A stretch of 64,000 bases of DNA from Amycolatopsis australiensis (GTDB taxonomy: Bacteria; Actinomycetota; Actinomycetes; Mycobacteriales; Pseudonocardiaceae). The notes beneath the pieces were generated by a model that made no database searches, had not been told where the DNA came from, and was given only the letters and a program-made list of their open reading frames with translations. Positions within the stretch are counted from its first letter, which is position 1, and every line of letters starts with the position of its first letter. The stretch covers positions 6,262,001 to 6,326,000 of the forward strand of contig NZ_FPJG01000006.1 in NCBI RefSeq assembly GCF_900119165.1. The letters run 5' to 3'. Positions 47,207 through 55,548 of this stretch are shown piece after piece. A program made the translations under genes and the position numbers.

Positions 47207-48060
47207 CCCCTGTGACATCCGGGGCGTCGCCCCAGGCCGGGGGCTCCGCCACCCGGAACCCCCGAAAAGAAACAGTGACATCCGGGGCGTCACCCCAGCC
47301 CGGGGGCCCCGCCACCCGCAACCCCCGCAGCGAAGGCGACCCGGCCGACCGCCCGCCCACCGTGAAGCGCGACCGCGTCCGGCGGCACCTGCTCAAGGTG
47401 ATCGAGAACGCCGGTCCCGGCACCGGGCTGGCCTCCGAACGGGACCTGGCCGCGGAGCTGGGCGTGTCCCGCCCGACCGTCCGGGCGGCCATCGACGAGC
47501 TGACCCGCACCGGGCTGCTGGTCCGCCAGCGCGGCCGCGGCACGTTCACCAGCCCGCAGAAAGTCACCCAGGAGCTGGCGACCGGGCTCGCCGTCCCGCC
47601 CGCGGAGGGCCACTGGACCAGCCGGGTCGTCGCGTTCGCGGTGTCGCCCGCCCCGCGGTCGCTGGCGGCCGAGCTGGAACGCGAGCCGGGAACGCCGGTG
47701 CTGCGCGTCACGCGGGTCCGGCACGTGGACGACGAGCCGATCGCGATCGAACGGCTCGCGCTGCCCGCCGCGCTCGTGCCCGGGCTGGCCCCCGCCGACC
47801 TGGAGGCGGGCAACTTCTACCGGCTGCTGCGCGAACGGTTCGGGATCGCCGTGCAGGACGCCGTGCAGACGATCGAGCCGTCCGTGACCAACCCCGAGCA
47901 GGCCGAGCTGCTGGACATCGCCGTCTACGCGCCGATCCTGCACATCGAGCGGCTGACCCGCGACACGACGGGCCAAGTCGTCGAACTGACCCGGTCGGTC
48001 TACCGCGGCGACCGGTACCGCATCACGTCGAAACTGCGTTTCGACGCCGAATCGGGCTGA
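47203..48060 (+). CDS. GntR-family regulator, HutC/DasR-like with UTRA domain
   Basis: The open frame from TTG 47203 (TTGA overlap with the GH20 stop) gives 285 residues. The conserved protein begins near GTG 47362 (232 residues): winged helix with ASERDLAAELGVSRPTVRAAIDELTRTGLLVRQRGRGTF and a UTRA ligand domain (about 75-230) with EPIAIERLALPAALVPGL. UTRA domains of DasR/NagR bind phosphorylated amino sugars, which fits the cluster. The first 53 codons are mostly two copies of a 63-bp repeat and may not be translated. Expected to control this operon and perhaps the DasR-type site at 41282. True start unresolved. Confidence 0.85.
   Translation: MTPVTSGASPQAGGSATRNPRKETVTSGASPQPGGPATRNPRSEGDPADRPPTVKRDRVRRHLLKVIENAGPGTGLASERDLAAELGVSRPTVRAAIDELTRTGLLVRQRGRGTFTSPQKVTQELATGLAVPPAEGHWTSRVVAFAVSPAPRSLAAELEREPGTPVLRVTRVRHVDDEPIAIERLALPAALVPGLAPADLEAGNFYRLLRERFGIAVQDAVQTIEPSVTNPEQAELLDIAVYAPILHIERLTRDTTGQVVELTRSVYRGDRYRITSKLRFDAESG
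47212..47337. repeat. Two tandem copies of a 63-bp REP-like element
   Basis: Copies at 47212-47274 and 47275-47337, each starting GTGACATCC then GGGGCGTC.CCCCAG and CCGGGGGC.CCGCCACCC. Such GGGGC..GCCCC plus CCGGGGGC words are a dispersed intergenic repeat type of these genomes. In frame they encode TSGASPQxGGxATRNPR twice. Confidence 0.65.
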
Positions 48061-48169
48061 GCGCGCTTTCGGAAACAGATCTTCACCGGCCCGGAAATGC
48101 GCTACCGGCCGCTACCCGAACGGGTGATAGCGGACGGCATCCGGGTGAGGATCCGACGTGAAAGCCCTT

Positions 48170-48179
48170 GTCCGGACAG
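48170..48179. promoter_or_regulatory. TGTCCGGACA palindrome
   Basis: Perfect 10-bp palindrome in the 280-bp gap before the large secreted-protein gene, weakly extended by flanking CC/GG. Possible operator; nothing else supports it. Confidence 0.25.
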
Positions 48180-48250
48180 GAACGACCGGGGCCGAGCCGG
48201 TCCGAAACTGCGCTGTTGGCGTCGCCTTTTCGGCGCCCGAGTGAGAGCAC

Positions 48251-48280
48251 TTCAACCACACCGCCGGTTCGGCATACGAT
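48251..48280 (+). promoter_or_regulatory. Possible promoter of the large secreted-protein gene
   Basis: TTCAAC (48251-48256) and TACGAT (48275-48280), 18-nt spacer. The -35 is weak; the -10 is good. Confidence 0.35.
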
Positions 48281-48290
48281 TTCTCTTCGG

Positions 48291-48308
48291 CCGGGAAACG
48301 ATTCCCGG
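48291..48308 (+). promoter_or_regulatory. Hairpin in the 5' leader of the large secreted-protein gene
   Basis: CCGGGAA-ACGA-TTCCCGG, perfect 7-bp arms, 32 nt before the ATG and just after the presumed transcription start. It could be an operator or an mRNA-stabilising stem. Confidence 0.4.
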
Positions 48309-48340
48309 AATCCACCGTGTGAAAGAATCGAGGACCGTTC

Positions 48341-50743
48341 ATGCGAAGACGCATGCTGGTAGCGGCCGTGCCGCTGGTGCTCGTCGCGGCCACCGCGGCC
48401 GCCCTGCCCGCGGCCGCCGATCCGGCGCCCGCCGTCGTCTCGGCGCTGACGAAGTCGGTGCAGGGCACCGGTTCCCCGGCGAGCCACGGCGCCACCGCCA
48501 ACTGGGTCATCGGCTACGACGACCAGGCCACCGGCGCCGGCACCGCCACCATCACCGACCCCGTCGGCCCCGGCCAGGCCTTCCAGTCCGGCTCGCTGCA
48601 CGCGCCACCCGGCTGGACGCCGTCGTGGTCCACCGACGGCAGCACCTTCGGCGGCGTCGAACCGGCGTCCGGCGTGACCGCCCTGCGGGCCACCGACCCC
48701 GACGCCGGCCCGGACGCGACGTCGTTGTCCGGCGCGCTCACCCCGCCCGTGCAGGCGGTGACGACCGCGACCGGCGGCGACGGCTTCAGCCCGATCCTGT
48801 ACCGCACGCCGAACGGCACGCTGCAGGCCTGGAACATCTACCACCACCTCGGCGCCACTGCGCCGAAGGTGGTGTGCACCGATCTCGCCACCGGGCAGCG
48901 CTGCCCGGGCGGCTCCTGGCCGAAGGTCCTCAACACCACGCCGGGCCCGCTGGGCACCCTGGGGGCCGGGGACGTCGCCAGCACCATGGTGGAGCAGTAC
49001 GTGCGCGACCCCGCCGCGCCGGCGCAGGTCTACTACCCCGCGGTCACCGCGGGGTCGGTGGGCGTCGGCTGTCTCGACCTGGCCGCCGCGGCCAATTGCG
49101 GGTACTGGCCGCTGGCCGCCACCGGCGGGTCGCCGTCGGTCAACAGCGTCACCGGGTTCGCGGAAAGCGCCGGGAACCTCTACGGCGTGGTCAGCAGCGG
49201 CGCGGTCGTCTGCTGGACCATCGCCACGAAGAGCGCCTGCGGCGGCCAGCCGTACGCGCCGATCCTGCCGGCCGCGAGCAACCAGCCGTACGTGTACGGC
49301 GCGCTGACCGTGGTGGCGGGCAAGGTCTTCGCGTCGACGTCGAACCCGAACACTGCGCAGCAGCCCGCGCTGGGCTGCTTCGACCCGGCGACGGCCACGG
49401 CGTGCGCGGGCTGGGCGTCGTCACGGCCGACGGCGCCCGCGGGCAATTACACCTACAACGCCTACACGGCGTTCAGCACGGCCGGCGCGCCGGTCGGCGC
49501 GTGTTCGACGACGACCGGCGGCACGGACGTCACGACGTGCTACGCGCTCGACGGGTCGGCCCTGCCGGCTCCGCCGATCACCGCGTCGCTGCCGTCCGGC
49601 GTGATCGCCTTCGACCCGGAAGTCGTCACCGACCCGAACGGCCACGTCCGCAGCTACCTGCCGATCTGGGGTGGCCCGTACGCGGGCGCGGCGCTGTGCC
49701 ACGACTGGACGACGGCGGCCGCGTGCGCCGGATTGCCCGGCCCGGTCACGCACCCGTCGGCGAACGGCGGGGCCACGCGGGACTACGGCTACGCGTACGA
49801 CCCGCCGTCGGGCTGCCTGATCGGGCTGGGTGACGCGGGCGTGCTGTTCTCGATGGACCCGGCGACGGGCTCGACGCCGTGCGTGCGCTCCGGCGGCCAG
49901 GTGACGCTGAAGCCGGCCGATTTCTACTGCGACGGCGGCACTTCGCACGTCCAGGGCTACACGGCGGCGCGGCTGACGGGCGTCGACCCGGCCAACGTCG
50001 ACTTTGCCGCGTCGCGGGTCACGGTGGTGGACCAGGACGGCGCGGTGGTGCCGGCCCCGGGCTTCGCCCCGGACGGCTCGGTCGACCTCACCGGGGTGTC
50101 CGTGACCGCCCACCCGTCGATCACGGTGACCACGACGCTGGTCCTGCACAGCGGAGCCGGCTTCGGCGGCCGGCTGGTGGTCGGCTTCGCGGGCGACGCG
50201 CCGCAGCTGTGCTTCCGCACGACGATCGCGGCGGACTGCGCGGTGACGTCGGTGACGAACACGGCTTCGGGCACCGACTCGACGGGTTCGTTCACGTCGA
50301 ACACGGTGACGCTCCCGGTCGCCCCCGGTGCGTCGTGCACCCCGAAGGTGAGCGTGGAGAAGGAGATCTGCACGTCCTCGTCGGCGGCGAAGTGCGGGCC
50401 GGGTAGCGCGGGCCCGTGGGCGAAACAGGCCGGCGTCGGGCTGCTGGGCCTGCTGAACGCGACGGCGTACTGGCGGATCACGGTGACGAACGCCGGTCCG
50501 GTCGGCATCACGTCCGCGCACGTCGTGGACAGCGTGGAGCCGTCCTGCCAGACGGATCCGTTCACTTTGGACGCCGGGCAGTCGAAGCAGGTCTACTGCT
50601 CGACGTACGCGTTGCTGAGCCTGTTCCCGATCACCAACCAGGCGAAGGTGAGCTACCTGCCGGTGAACGCGCCGCCGGGGACGCCGCCGTCCCACACGGC
50701 GTGGTCGTCGGCGAAGGCCTGTTCGCTGCTGTGCATCCTCTAG
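48341..50743 (+). CDS. Large secreted Cys-rich protein of unknown function
   Basis: 800 residues. Signal peptide (1-27), a DUF11-like N-terminal beta-sandwich (about 30-105), then a long region of repeated short motifs with C..LATG, GCLDLA, CFDPATATACAGW and similar, suggesting a propeller or repeat fold stabilised by many disulfides (around 20 Cys). A C-terminal DUF11/DUF7617-like domain (about 665-795, SVEKEICTS, ITVTNAGP) ends the protein. No sorting signal or membrane anchor is seen. It resembles exported actinomycete proteins for cell-surface or matrix use; I cannot name a function. GAGGA precedes the ATG by seven bases. A strong hairpin follows the stop. Confidence 0.75.
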   Translation: MRRRMLVAAVPLVLVAATAAALPAAADPAPAVVSALTKSVQGTGSPASHGATANWVIGYDDQATGAGTATITDPVGPGQAFQSGSLHAPPGWTPSWSTDGSTFGGVEPASGVTALRATDPDAGPDATSLSGALTPPVQAVTTATGGDGFSPILYRTPNGTLQAWNIYHHLGATAPKVVCTDLATGQRCPGGSWPKVLNTTPGPLGTLGAGDVASTMVEQYVRDPAAPAQVYYPAVTAGSVGVGCLDLAAAANCGYWPLAATGGSPSVNSVTGFAESAGNLYGVVSSGAVVCWTIATKSACGGQPYAPILPAASNQPYVYGALTVVAGKVFASTSNPNTAQQPALGCFDPATATACAGWASSRPTAPAGNYTYNAYTAFSTAGAPVGACSTTTGGTDVTTCYALDGSALPAPPITASLPSGVIAFDPEVVTDPNGHVRSYLPIWGGPYAGAALCHDWTTAAACAGLPGPVTHPSANGGATRDYGYAYDPPSGCLIGLGDAGVLFSMDPATGSTPCVRSGGQVTLKPADFYCDGGTSHVQGYTAARLTGVDPANVDFAASRVTVVDQDGAVVPAPGFAPDGSVDLTGVSVTAHPSITVTTTLVLHSGAGFGGRLVVGFAGDAPQLCFRTTIAADCAVTSVTNTASGTDSTGSFTSNTVTLPVAPGASCTPKVSVEKEICTSSSAAKCGPGSAGPWAKQAGVGLLGLLNATAYWRITVTNAGPVGITSAHVVDSVEPSCQTDPFTLDAGQSKQVYCSTYALLSLFPITNQAKVSYLPVNAPPGTPPSHTAWSSAKACSLLCIL

Positions 50744-50755
50744 CGAGCTGACGTG

Positions 50756-50795
50756 ACGGCCTGCGGGGAACGTTCCGGCGTTGCCCGCAGGCCGT
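50756..50795 (+). terminator. Strong hairpin after the large secreted-protein gene
   Basis: Perfect 12-bp arms ACGGCCTGCGGG (50756-50767) and CCCGCAGGCCGT (50784-50795) with a 16-nt loop, 12 nt after the stop. Confidence 0.65.
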
Positions 50796-50857
50796 CCGGC
50801 GGTTCCCGTGCCGTCCGGGCGGAGGCGCACCGGCCGGGAGACGGCAGAATCGGCGAC

Positions 50858-52126
50858 GTGACCGATGCGGACAGCAGCAGCGAGCGGCGCGCGCCCGGCA
50901 AGCACGTCGGGTGGGTCGAGCTGTACTTCGACCTCGTCTTCGTGTTCGCGGTGGGCCAGGTGGCGCACGGCATGGTGGCCGACCCGCGCTGGGCGCGCGT
51001 CGCCGCGGCGCTCGGCCTGTTCGCGACACTGTGGTGGACGTGGATCGGCTTCGCCGTGCTCTACAACCGCCGCGGCGACGACAGCCGCGCCGCCGACCGG
51101 CTGTTCGTGCTGGCCGGCACCATTCCCTGCGCGATCGCCGCCACGCAGGCCCACCGCGTCTTCGACGGGCATCCGGCGGGCTTCGCGGCGGCCATGGCCG
51201 GGGTGCGCGTGATCCTGGCGGCCGCGCACCGCTGGCCGGCCCGCGCCGGGCTCGACCAGAGCCGCATCAGCTGGGGCTATGCGGTTTCGGCGGTCCTGTT
51301 CGGCGTTTCGGCGGTCGTCCCGCACGCGGGCGCCGTGTGGGCGCTCGCGCTGCTGCAGGAGGCGGGGTTCCTGCTGCTGGGCGACCGCCCGCCACGGCGC
51401 CGCGGCGAACGCCCGACGCGCGCGGCCCGGTGGCGGACGCTCCTGGCGCCGCCGCGCGACCCGAACCTCGCGGTCGACTCGGCGCACCTCGCCGAGCGGT
51501 TCGGGCTGTTCATGATCCTCCTGCTCGGCGAGCTGGTGATCACGGTCGGCACCGCGGCGCTGGCGCGCCCGGCCGACGACTTCGCCTACTGGGCGGCCCT
51601 GGCCGGCGGCCTGGTGATGGCGGGCGCGTTGTGGTGGCTGTACTTTTCGTCGGCGGCACGGTTCTCCGAGCGCATGCTCGGCCTCTCCGGCGGCAATCCG
51701 GCACTGGCGTATTCGCTGTACGCCGGCGGCCACCTGTTCCCCGCGTTCGCGCTGCTGCTGATCGCGGCAGGGCTGAACCTGTCGCTGCACGAATCCCCGC
51801 CGCAGGCGGCGGCGTGGTTCACGACCGCAGGCCTGACGCTGTACCTGGCGGGCACGCGGGTCTTCTCGACGGGCCCCGGGAAGCGCTGGTACGGCGGCGT
51901 GGCCCGCGTCGGGGCGCTCGCCGCGACGGTGTGCCTGGCGTTCCTGGGCCGCGTGCTGCCGGCCCCGGCGGTGGTCGTGGTGATCGCGGCGTGGGCGGTG
52001 GCGGTGGCGGCGACGGCGGTGGCGGCGGGCATCCGCCACCGCGCCCTGGAACGCCTGGGCGACGATCCGGTCGCGTTCCTGCGCACCCTCCAGGAAGACC
52101 GCGGTCCGGCACGCCGTCGTGAGTGA
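50858..52126 (+). CDS. LtrA-family (low temperature requirement A) membrane protein
   Basis: 422 residues with about ten to twelve transmembrane helices. The signature start HVGWVELYFDLVFVFAVGQVAHG, the W-rich second helix and the central HLAERFGLFMILLLGELVITVG segment identify the LtrA family. LtrA was named from cold-sensitive Listeria; its biochemical role is unknown. The GTG at 50858 is used because the family's conserved start lies 15 codons downstream and the preceding reading frame is in the terminator. No clear ribosome site, so perhaps leaderless. It converges with the DUF6098 gene. Confidence 0.88.
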   Translation: MTDADSSSERRAPGKHVGWVELYFDLVFVFAVGQVAHGMVADPRWARVAAALGLFATLWWTWIGFAVLYNRRGDDSRAADRLFVLAGTIPCAIAATQAHRVFDGHPAGFAAAMAGVRVILAAAHRWPARAGLDQSRISWGYAVSAVLFGVSAVVPHAGAVWALALLQEAGFLLLGDRPPRRRGERPTRAARWRTLLAPPRDPNLAVDSAHLAERFGLFMILLLGELVITVGTAALARPADDFAYWAALAGGLVMAGALWWLYFSSAARFSERMLGLSGGNPALAYSLYAGGHLFPAFALLLIAAGLNLSLHESPPQAAAWFTTAGLTLYLAGTRVFSTGPGKRWYGGVARVGALAATVCLAFLGRVLPAPAVVVVIAAWAVAVAATAVAAGIRHRALERLGDDPVAFLRTLQEDRGPARRRE

Positions 52127-52135
52127 CACACGGGC

Positions 52136-52588
52136 TCAGCGGTGCGCGCGCCGGTCCATCGGCCCCCACTCCCGGGATCCCTGCTCGTCGACCAGGCGGC
52201 GGGCTTCCCGCAGCACCTCGTCGGCCACCCAGGCCAGCGGCTCCGCGTCCACGACCAGCGGCTCGTTGTCCGGGCCGCGGGCGATCTCGCGGCCGCGCAG
52301 GACCCACGGGCGGACGCCCGGGCCACGCAGGTCGCGCAGGTGCTCGTAGTCGTACAGCCGCCGCGCCAGCCACAGCCGCAGGGAACGATCGCCCCACCAC
52401 GGCTCGCGGCGCAGGGAGTTCGCCGACAGGCCCGGCAGCGCGATGCCCGTCAGCCCGTCGCGGCTCGACGCCGAATCCGCCAGATCGACATCCGGTCCCC
52501 GCGACCAGCGGACGTACACGTCGTCGCCTTCGGCCTCGAACAACTGGACCAGGTCCGCCAGGTCCTTCACCGTGGGCAGCATGATCAC
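52136..52588 (-). CDS. DUF6098 family protein
   Basis: 150 residues. MLPTVKDLADLVQLFEAEGDDVYVRWSRGPDVDLADSASSRDGLTGIALPGLSANSL and WWGDRSLRLWLARRLYDYEHLR...WVLRG regions are those of the DUF6098 family, small actinomycete proteins of unknown role that may be related to mono-ADP-ribosylation or other toxin-like folds, though nothing is proven. The GTG at 52588 or the ATG at 52582 are equally possible starts. It is separated by 28 nt from the 3' end of the oxidoreductase operon on the same strand. Confidence 0.8.
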   Translation of the reverse strand: MIMLPTVKDLADLVQLFEAEGDDVYVRWSRGPDVDLADSASSRDGLTGIALPGLSANSLRREPWWGDRSLRLWLARRLYDYEHLRDLRGPGVRPWVLRGREIARGPDNEPLVVDAEPLAWVADEVLREARRLVDEQGSREWGPMDRRAHR

Positions 52589-52615
52589 GCAGTACCCCGG
52601 CCGCGGCCGGCTAAC

Positions 52616-53095
52616 CTAGCTGGTCAGGATCTGCGGCGAAAGCACCTTCAGCATCGCGTTCGCCCACTTGAGCTGCCGTAGCGTCTGCGGGTGACACCGG
52701 CTCGCCAGCTCCAGCAGCTCCGTGTCCTTCGCGGCCTGCGCGCCCTGGGCGAGCAGTTCCCAGTCGAGCGACACCCCGGCCGCCCGGCGGTGCAGGCGGC
52801 GCAGGTCGGCCAGCAGCAGGACTCCCGGTTCCGGGCGGCGGCCGGCCAGGTCGGCCAGCGCCGTCCGCAGCGGGGCCAGCGGACCCGGCCCCGGGACGTC
52901 CTCGCCGAGGTCCAGGCCGTGGGCCCGGCCGGCACGGGCGATCTCGCGGACGTGCACCACCGACCAGGCCGCCAGGTCGCGGGCGAGGTGGTGGATCTCG
53001 TGCTCCGCGTGGTGGCGGTCGGCGGTGTGCAGCAGGTCCTTCGCCATCGCCGTCTCGGCGCGGTGCAGCTCGCGCAGGACGAGATCCAGCTTCAT
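52616..53095 (-). CDS. Helical partner protein of the molybdopterin oxidoreductase
   Basis: 159 residues, soluble and all-helical by appearance. I do not know a named family. An N-terminal region rich in His and Glu (ELHRAETAMAKDLLHTADRHHAEHEIHHLARDL) could bind a metal or cofactor, like ferritin-like or hemerythrin-like bundles. Its ATG overlaps the oxidoreductase stop by 4 nt (ATGA), so the two are coupled and probably made in equal amounts. Candidate roles are a maturation chaperone for the Mo cofactor enzyme or an electron-transfer subunit. Confidence 0.75.
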   Translation of the reverse strand: MKLDLVLRELHRAETAMAKDLLHTADRHHAEHEIHHLARDLAAWSVVHVREIARAGRAHGLDLGEDVPGPGPLAPLRTALADLAGRRPEPGVLLLADLRRLHRRAAGVSLDWELLAQGAQAAKDTELLELASRCHPQTLRQLKWANAMLKVLSPQILTS

Positions 53096-55479
53096 CGGAC
53101 GACCTCCTCCTCGACCGGCGCGGGCAGCGGCGCGGATTCGGGTGCCGGCGCCGCGCCGGCCTTGCGCAGCGCGGCCGCCGCCGTCTTGAACAGCGGCTGC
53201 TTCGACACCGGGTCCCAGTCGGTGCAGGTCAGCTCGTTCGCCGCGCGGTCGCCGTCCTTGCCCGCCGGGTGGTCGACGTCCCAGTAGCCGTAGTGGAACG
53301 GCAGGAACAGCACGCCGTCGCGGACGCCGCCGACGCGGACGCGCGCGTGGACCCGGCCGCGCGGGGTCGAGACCTCCGCCAGGTCCCCTTCGGCGAGCCC
53401 GGCGGCGGCCGCGTCCCGTTCGGACACCTGCAGCCACACCTCCGGCGCGGCCGCCTGCAGCTCCGGCGCCCGGCCGGTCTTGGTGCGCGTGTGGAAGTGG
53501 TGGATCGTCCGGCCGTTGATCAGGTGGAACGGGTGGTCGTCGCCGGGCACCTCGTGCGGCGGGACGAACTCGGCGGCCTTGAGCATCGCCTTCCCGCCGG
53601 GGTTCATCGCGCGGTACTCCACCGGTTCCAGCGGCGCGCCGGTGACGAGGTCACGGCCGTAGCTCTCGCAGTAGTCGGGCTGCGCGAAGAACTCCCCGTC
53701 GGTGTACAGCCGCTCGGTCCCGTCCGGGCTCTCGGCGGTGCACGGCCACTGGATGCCGCTCACCTCGCGCAGCTTGGCGTAGCTCAGCCCGCTGTAGTCG
53801 CACGGCCGCCCGGCCGACGCGCGTTTCCAGGCCTCGAACGCCGTTTCGGCGTCGTGCCACTGCGGGAACGGCTCGCCGTCGTTGCCGCGGAAGTTCATCC
53901 GCCGCGCGTAGTCGAGGAAGATGTCGAGGTCCGCGCGGGCCTGGCCGGGCGGCTCGACGGCCTTCTCCGACAGGTGCACCGTGCGGTCGGCGTTGGTGAA
54001 CGTGCCGGTCTTCTCCCCCCACATCGCCGCGGGCAGCACGACGTCGGCCAGTTCGGCGGTCTCCGTGCGGAACGCGTCCTGCACCACCAGGAACAGCCGC
54101 GGGGAGTCCAGGATGGACCGGATCCGGTGCAGTTCCGGCAGCGAGACGGCCGGGTTGGTGGCCGAGACCCAGAGGAACCGCAGGGTGCCGGTCTCGGCGT
54201 AGCGCAGCATCTGCATGAGGTGCGTCGGCGGCCCGTAGTGCGGGATCTTGCTCACGTCGACGTTCCACAGCGAAGCGAGTTCTTCGACGTGCGAGTCGTT
54301 GGCCCAGTTGCGGAAGCCGGTCAGGTCGCCGTCGGCGCCGCATTCGCGGGTGTTCTCCGCCGTCGGCTGGCCGTTCATCTGCAGGACGCCGGCCCCGGGC
54401 TTGCCGAGCATGCCGCGCAGCAGGACGAGGTTGTTGACCTGCACGGCGGCCGCCGTGGCCTGGTGGGACTGGTAGAAGCCCTGCAGGACCGTGCAGAGCA
54501 GCCGCTCGGCGGACCCCAGCAGCCGCGCGGCCTCGCGGATCTGCCCGGCGTCGAGGCCGCAGATCTCCGCGGCGCGCTCGGGCGGGTAGGCCGCGACCAT
54601 CGCCGCGAGGTCGTCGTAGCCGACCGTGCAGCGCTCGACGTACTCGCGGTCGACCCAGCCGTGCTCGACGATCTCGTGCAGGAGGCCGTTCATCAGGGCG
54701 ACGTTGGTCCCGGGCAGCGGCGCCAGGTGCAGCGTCGCGGCCCGGGCGACCGGGGTTTCGCGCGGGTCGACGCACAGCAGCGCCGGCGGGTTCGGCCCGG
54801 CGAGCCGGTCGAGCATGCGCGACCACAGCACGGCCTGCGTCTCGGCGACGTTGTGCCCGAAGAGCGCGATGACGTCGGCGTGGTCGACGTCGGTGTAGGA
54901 CGACGGCTGGCCGTCGCAGCCGAAGGACTCCTTGAGGGCGGCGGCCGCGGTCGCCGTGCAGAGCCGCGTGTTGCCGTCGAGGTGGTGGGTGCCGAGGCCG
55001 CCGCGCGCGATCGCGGCGAGCGTGTAGTACTCCTCGGCGAACAGCTGGCCGCTGGTGTAGAAGCCGAGCGCGCCGGGCCCCTGCTCGCCGAGCAGCTCCT
55101 CGCTGCGCCGGACGATCAGGTCCATCGCCTCGTCCCAGCTCGCCTCGGCCAGCTCGCCGTGCCGGCGCACCAGCGGCGTCGTCAGCCGGTCCGGCGCGGA
55201 GTTGGCCTGCCAGCCGAACAGGTCCTTCGGATCGAGGCGCCCGTGGTTGACACGGTCGTCGGCGCGGCCGCGGACGCCGGCGATCCGGCCGTCCTTCACC
55301 GCGATGTCGAGCCCGTCGCCGTTGGAGTGCAGCACGGCGGCGCTGCGGACCCAGCGGTCGACGTCGCCGGGACGCAGGCCCTCGGCCAGCCGGGTGTCCA
55401 CGCGTACCGGCCACGGATCCCCGCGTCCGTAGGGTGTCCTCGTCCCCCACGGTTCGGTGATGCCGTCGCGCTGTGCCAC
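53092..55479 (-). CDS. Molybdopterin oxidoreductase lacking the N-terminal 4Fe-4S cysteines
   Basis: 795 residues of the DMSO-reductase superfamily, near assimilatory nitrate reductases and formate dehydrogenases. Molybdopterin domains fill residues 85-620, with Cys174 in NTRLC as the probable Mo ligand, and a C-terminal molydop-binding domain (about 650-775) follows. At the position where relatives have C-x2-C-x3-C, this protein reads SAAVLHSNGDGLDIAVKDGR, without cysteines, so it must receive electrons without its own N-terminal cluster. No twin-arginine signal, hence cytoplasmic. GTG 55479 has a perfect GGAGG. A MarR site lies about 75 nt upstream. Substrate unknown. Confidence 0.85.
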   Translation of the reverse strand: MAQRDGITEPWGTRTPYGRGDPWPVRVDTRLAEGLRPGDVDRWVRSAAVLHSNGDGLDIAVKDGRIAGVRGRADDRVNHGRLDPKDLFGWQANSAPDRLTTPLVRRHGELAEASWDEAMDLIVRRSEELLGEQGPGALGFYTSGQLFAEEYYTLAAIARGGLGTHHLDGNTRLCTATAAAALKESFGCDGQPSSYTDVDHADVIALFGHNVAETQAVLWSRMLDRLAGPNPPALLCVDPRETPVARAATLHLAPLPGTNVALMNGLLHEIVEHGWVDREYVERCTVGYDDLAAMVAAYPPERAAEICGLDAGQIREAARLLGSAERLLCTVLQGFYQSHQATAAAVQVNNLVLLRGMLGKPGAGVLQMNGQPTAENTRECGADGDLTGFRNWANDSHVEELASLWNVDVSKIPHYGPPTHLMQMLRYAETGTLRFLWVSATNPAVSLPELHRIRSILDSPRLFLVVQDAFRTETAELADVVLPAAMWGEKTGTFTNADRTVHLSEKAVEPPGQARADLDIFLDYARRMNFRGNDGEPFPQWHDAETAFEAWKRASAGRPCDYSGLSYAKLREVSGIQWPCTAESPDGTERLYTDGEFFAQPDYCESYGRDLVTGAPLEPVEYRAMNPGGKAMLKAAEFVPPHEVPGDDHPFHLINGRTIHHFHTRTKTGRAPELQAAAPEVWLQVSERDAAAAGLAEGDLAEVSTPRGRVHARVRVGGVRDGVLFLPFHYGYWDVDHPAGKDGDRAANELTCTDWDPVSKQPLFKTAAAALRKAGAAPAPESAPLPAPVEEEVVR

Positions 55480-55548
55480 CGCAGACCTCCTGGAACTCGG
55501 CTGCGGCCGGGATACCCTCGGACCGGGGGCGCAAACGCCGGACGCTCG

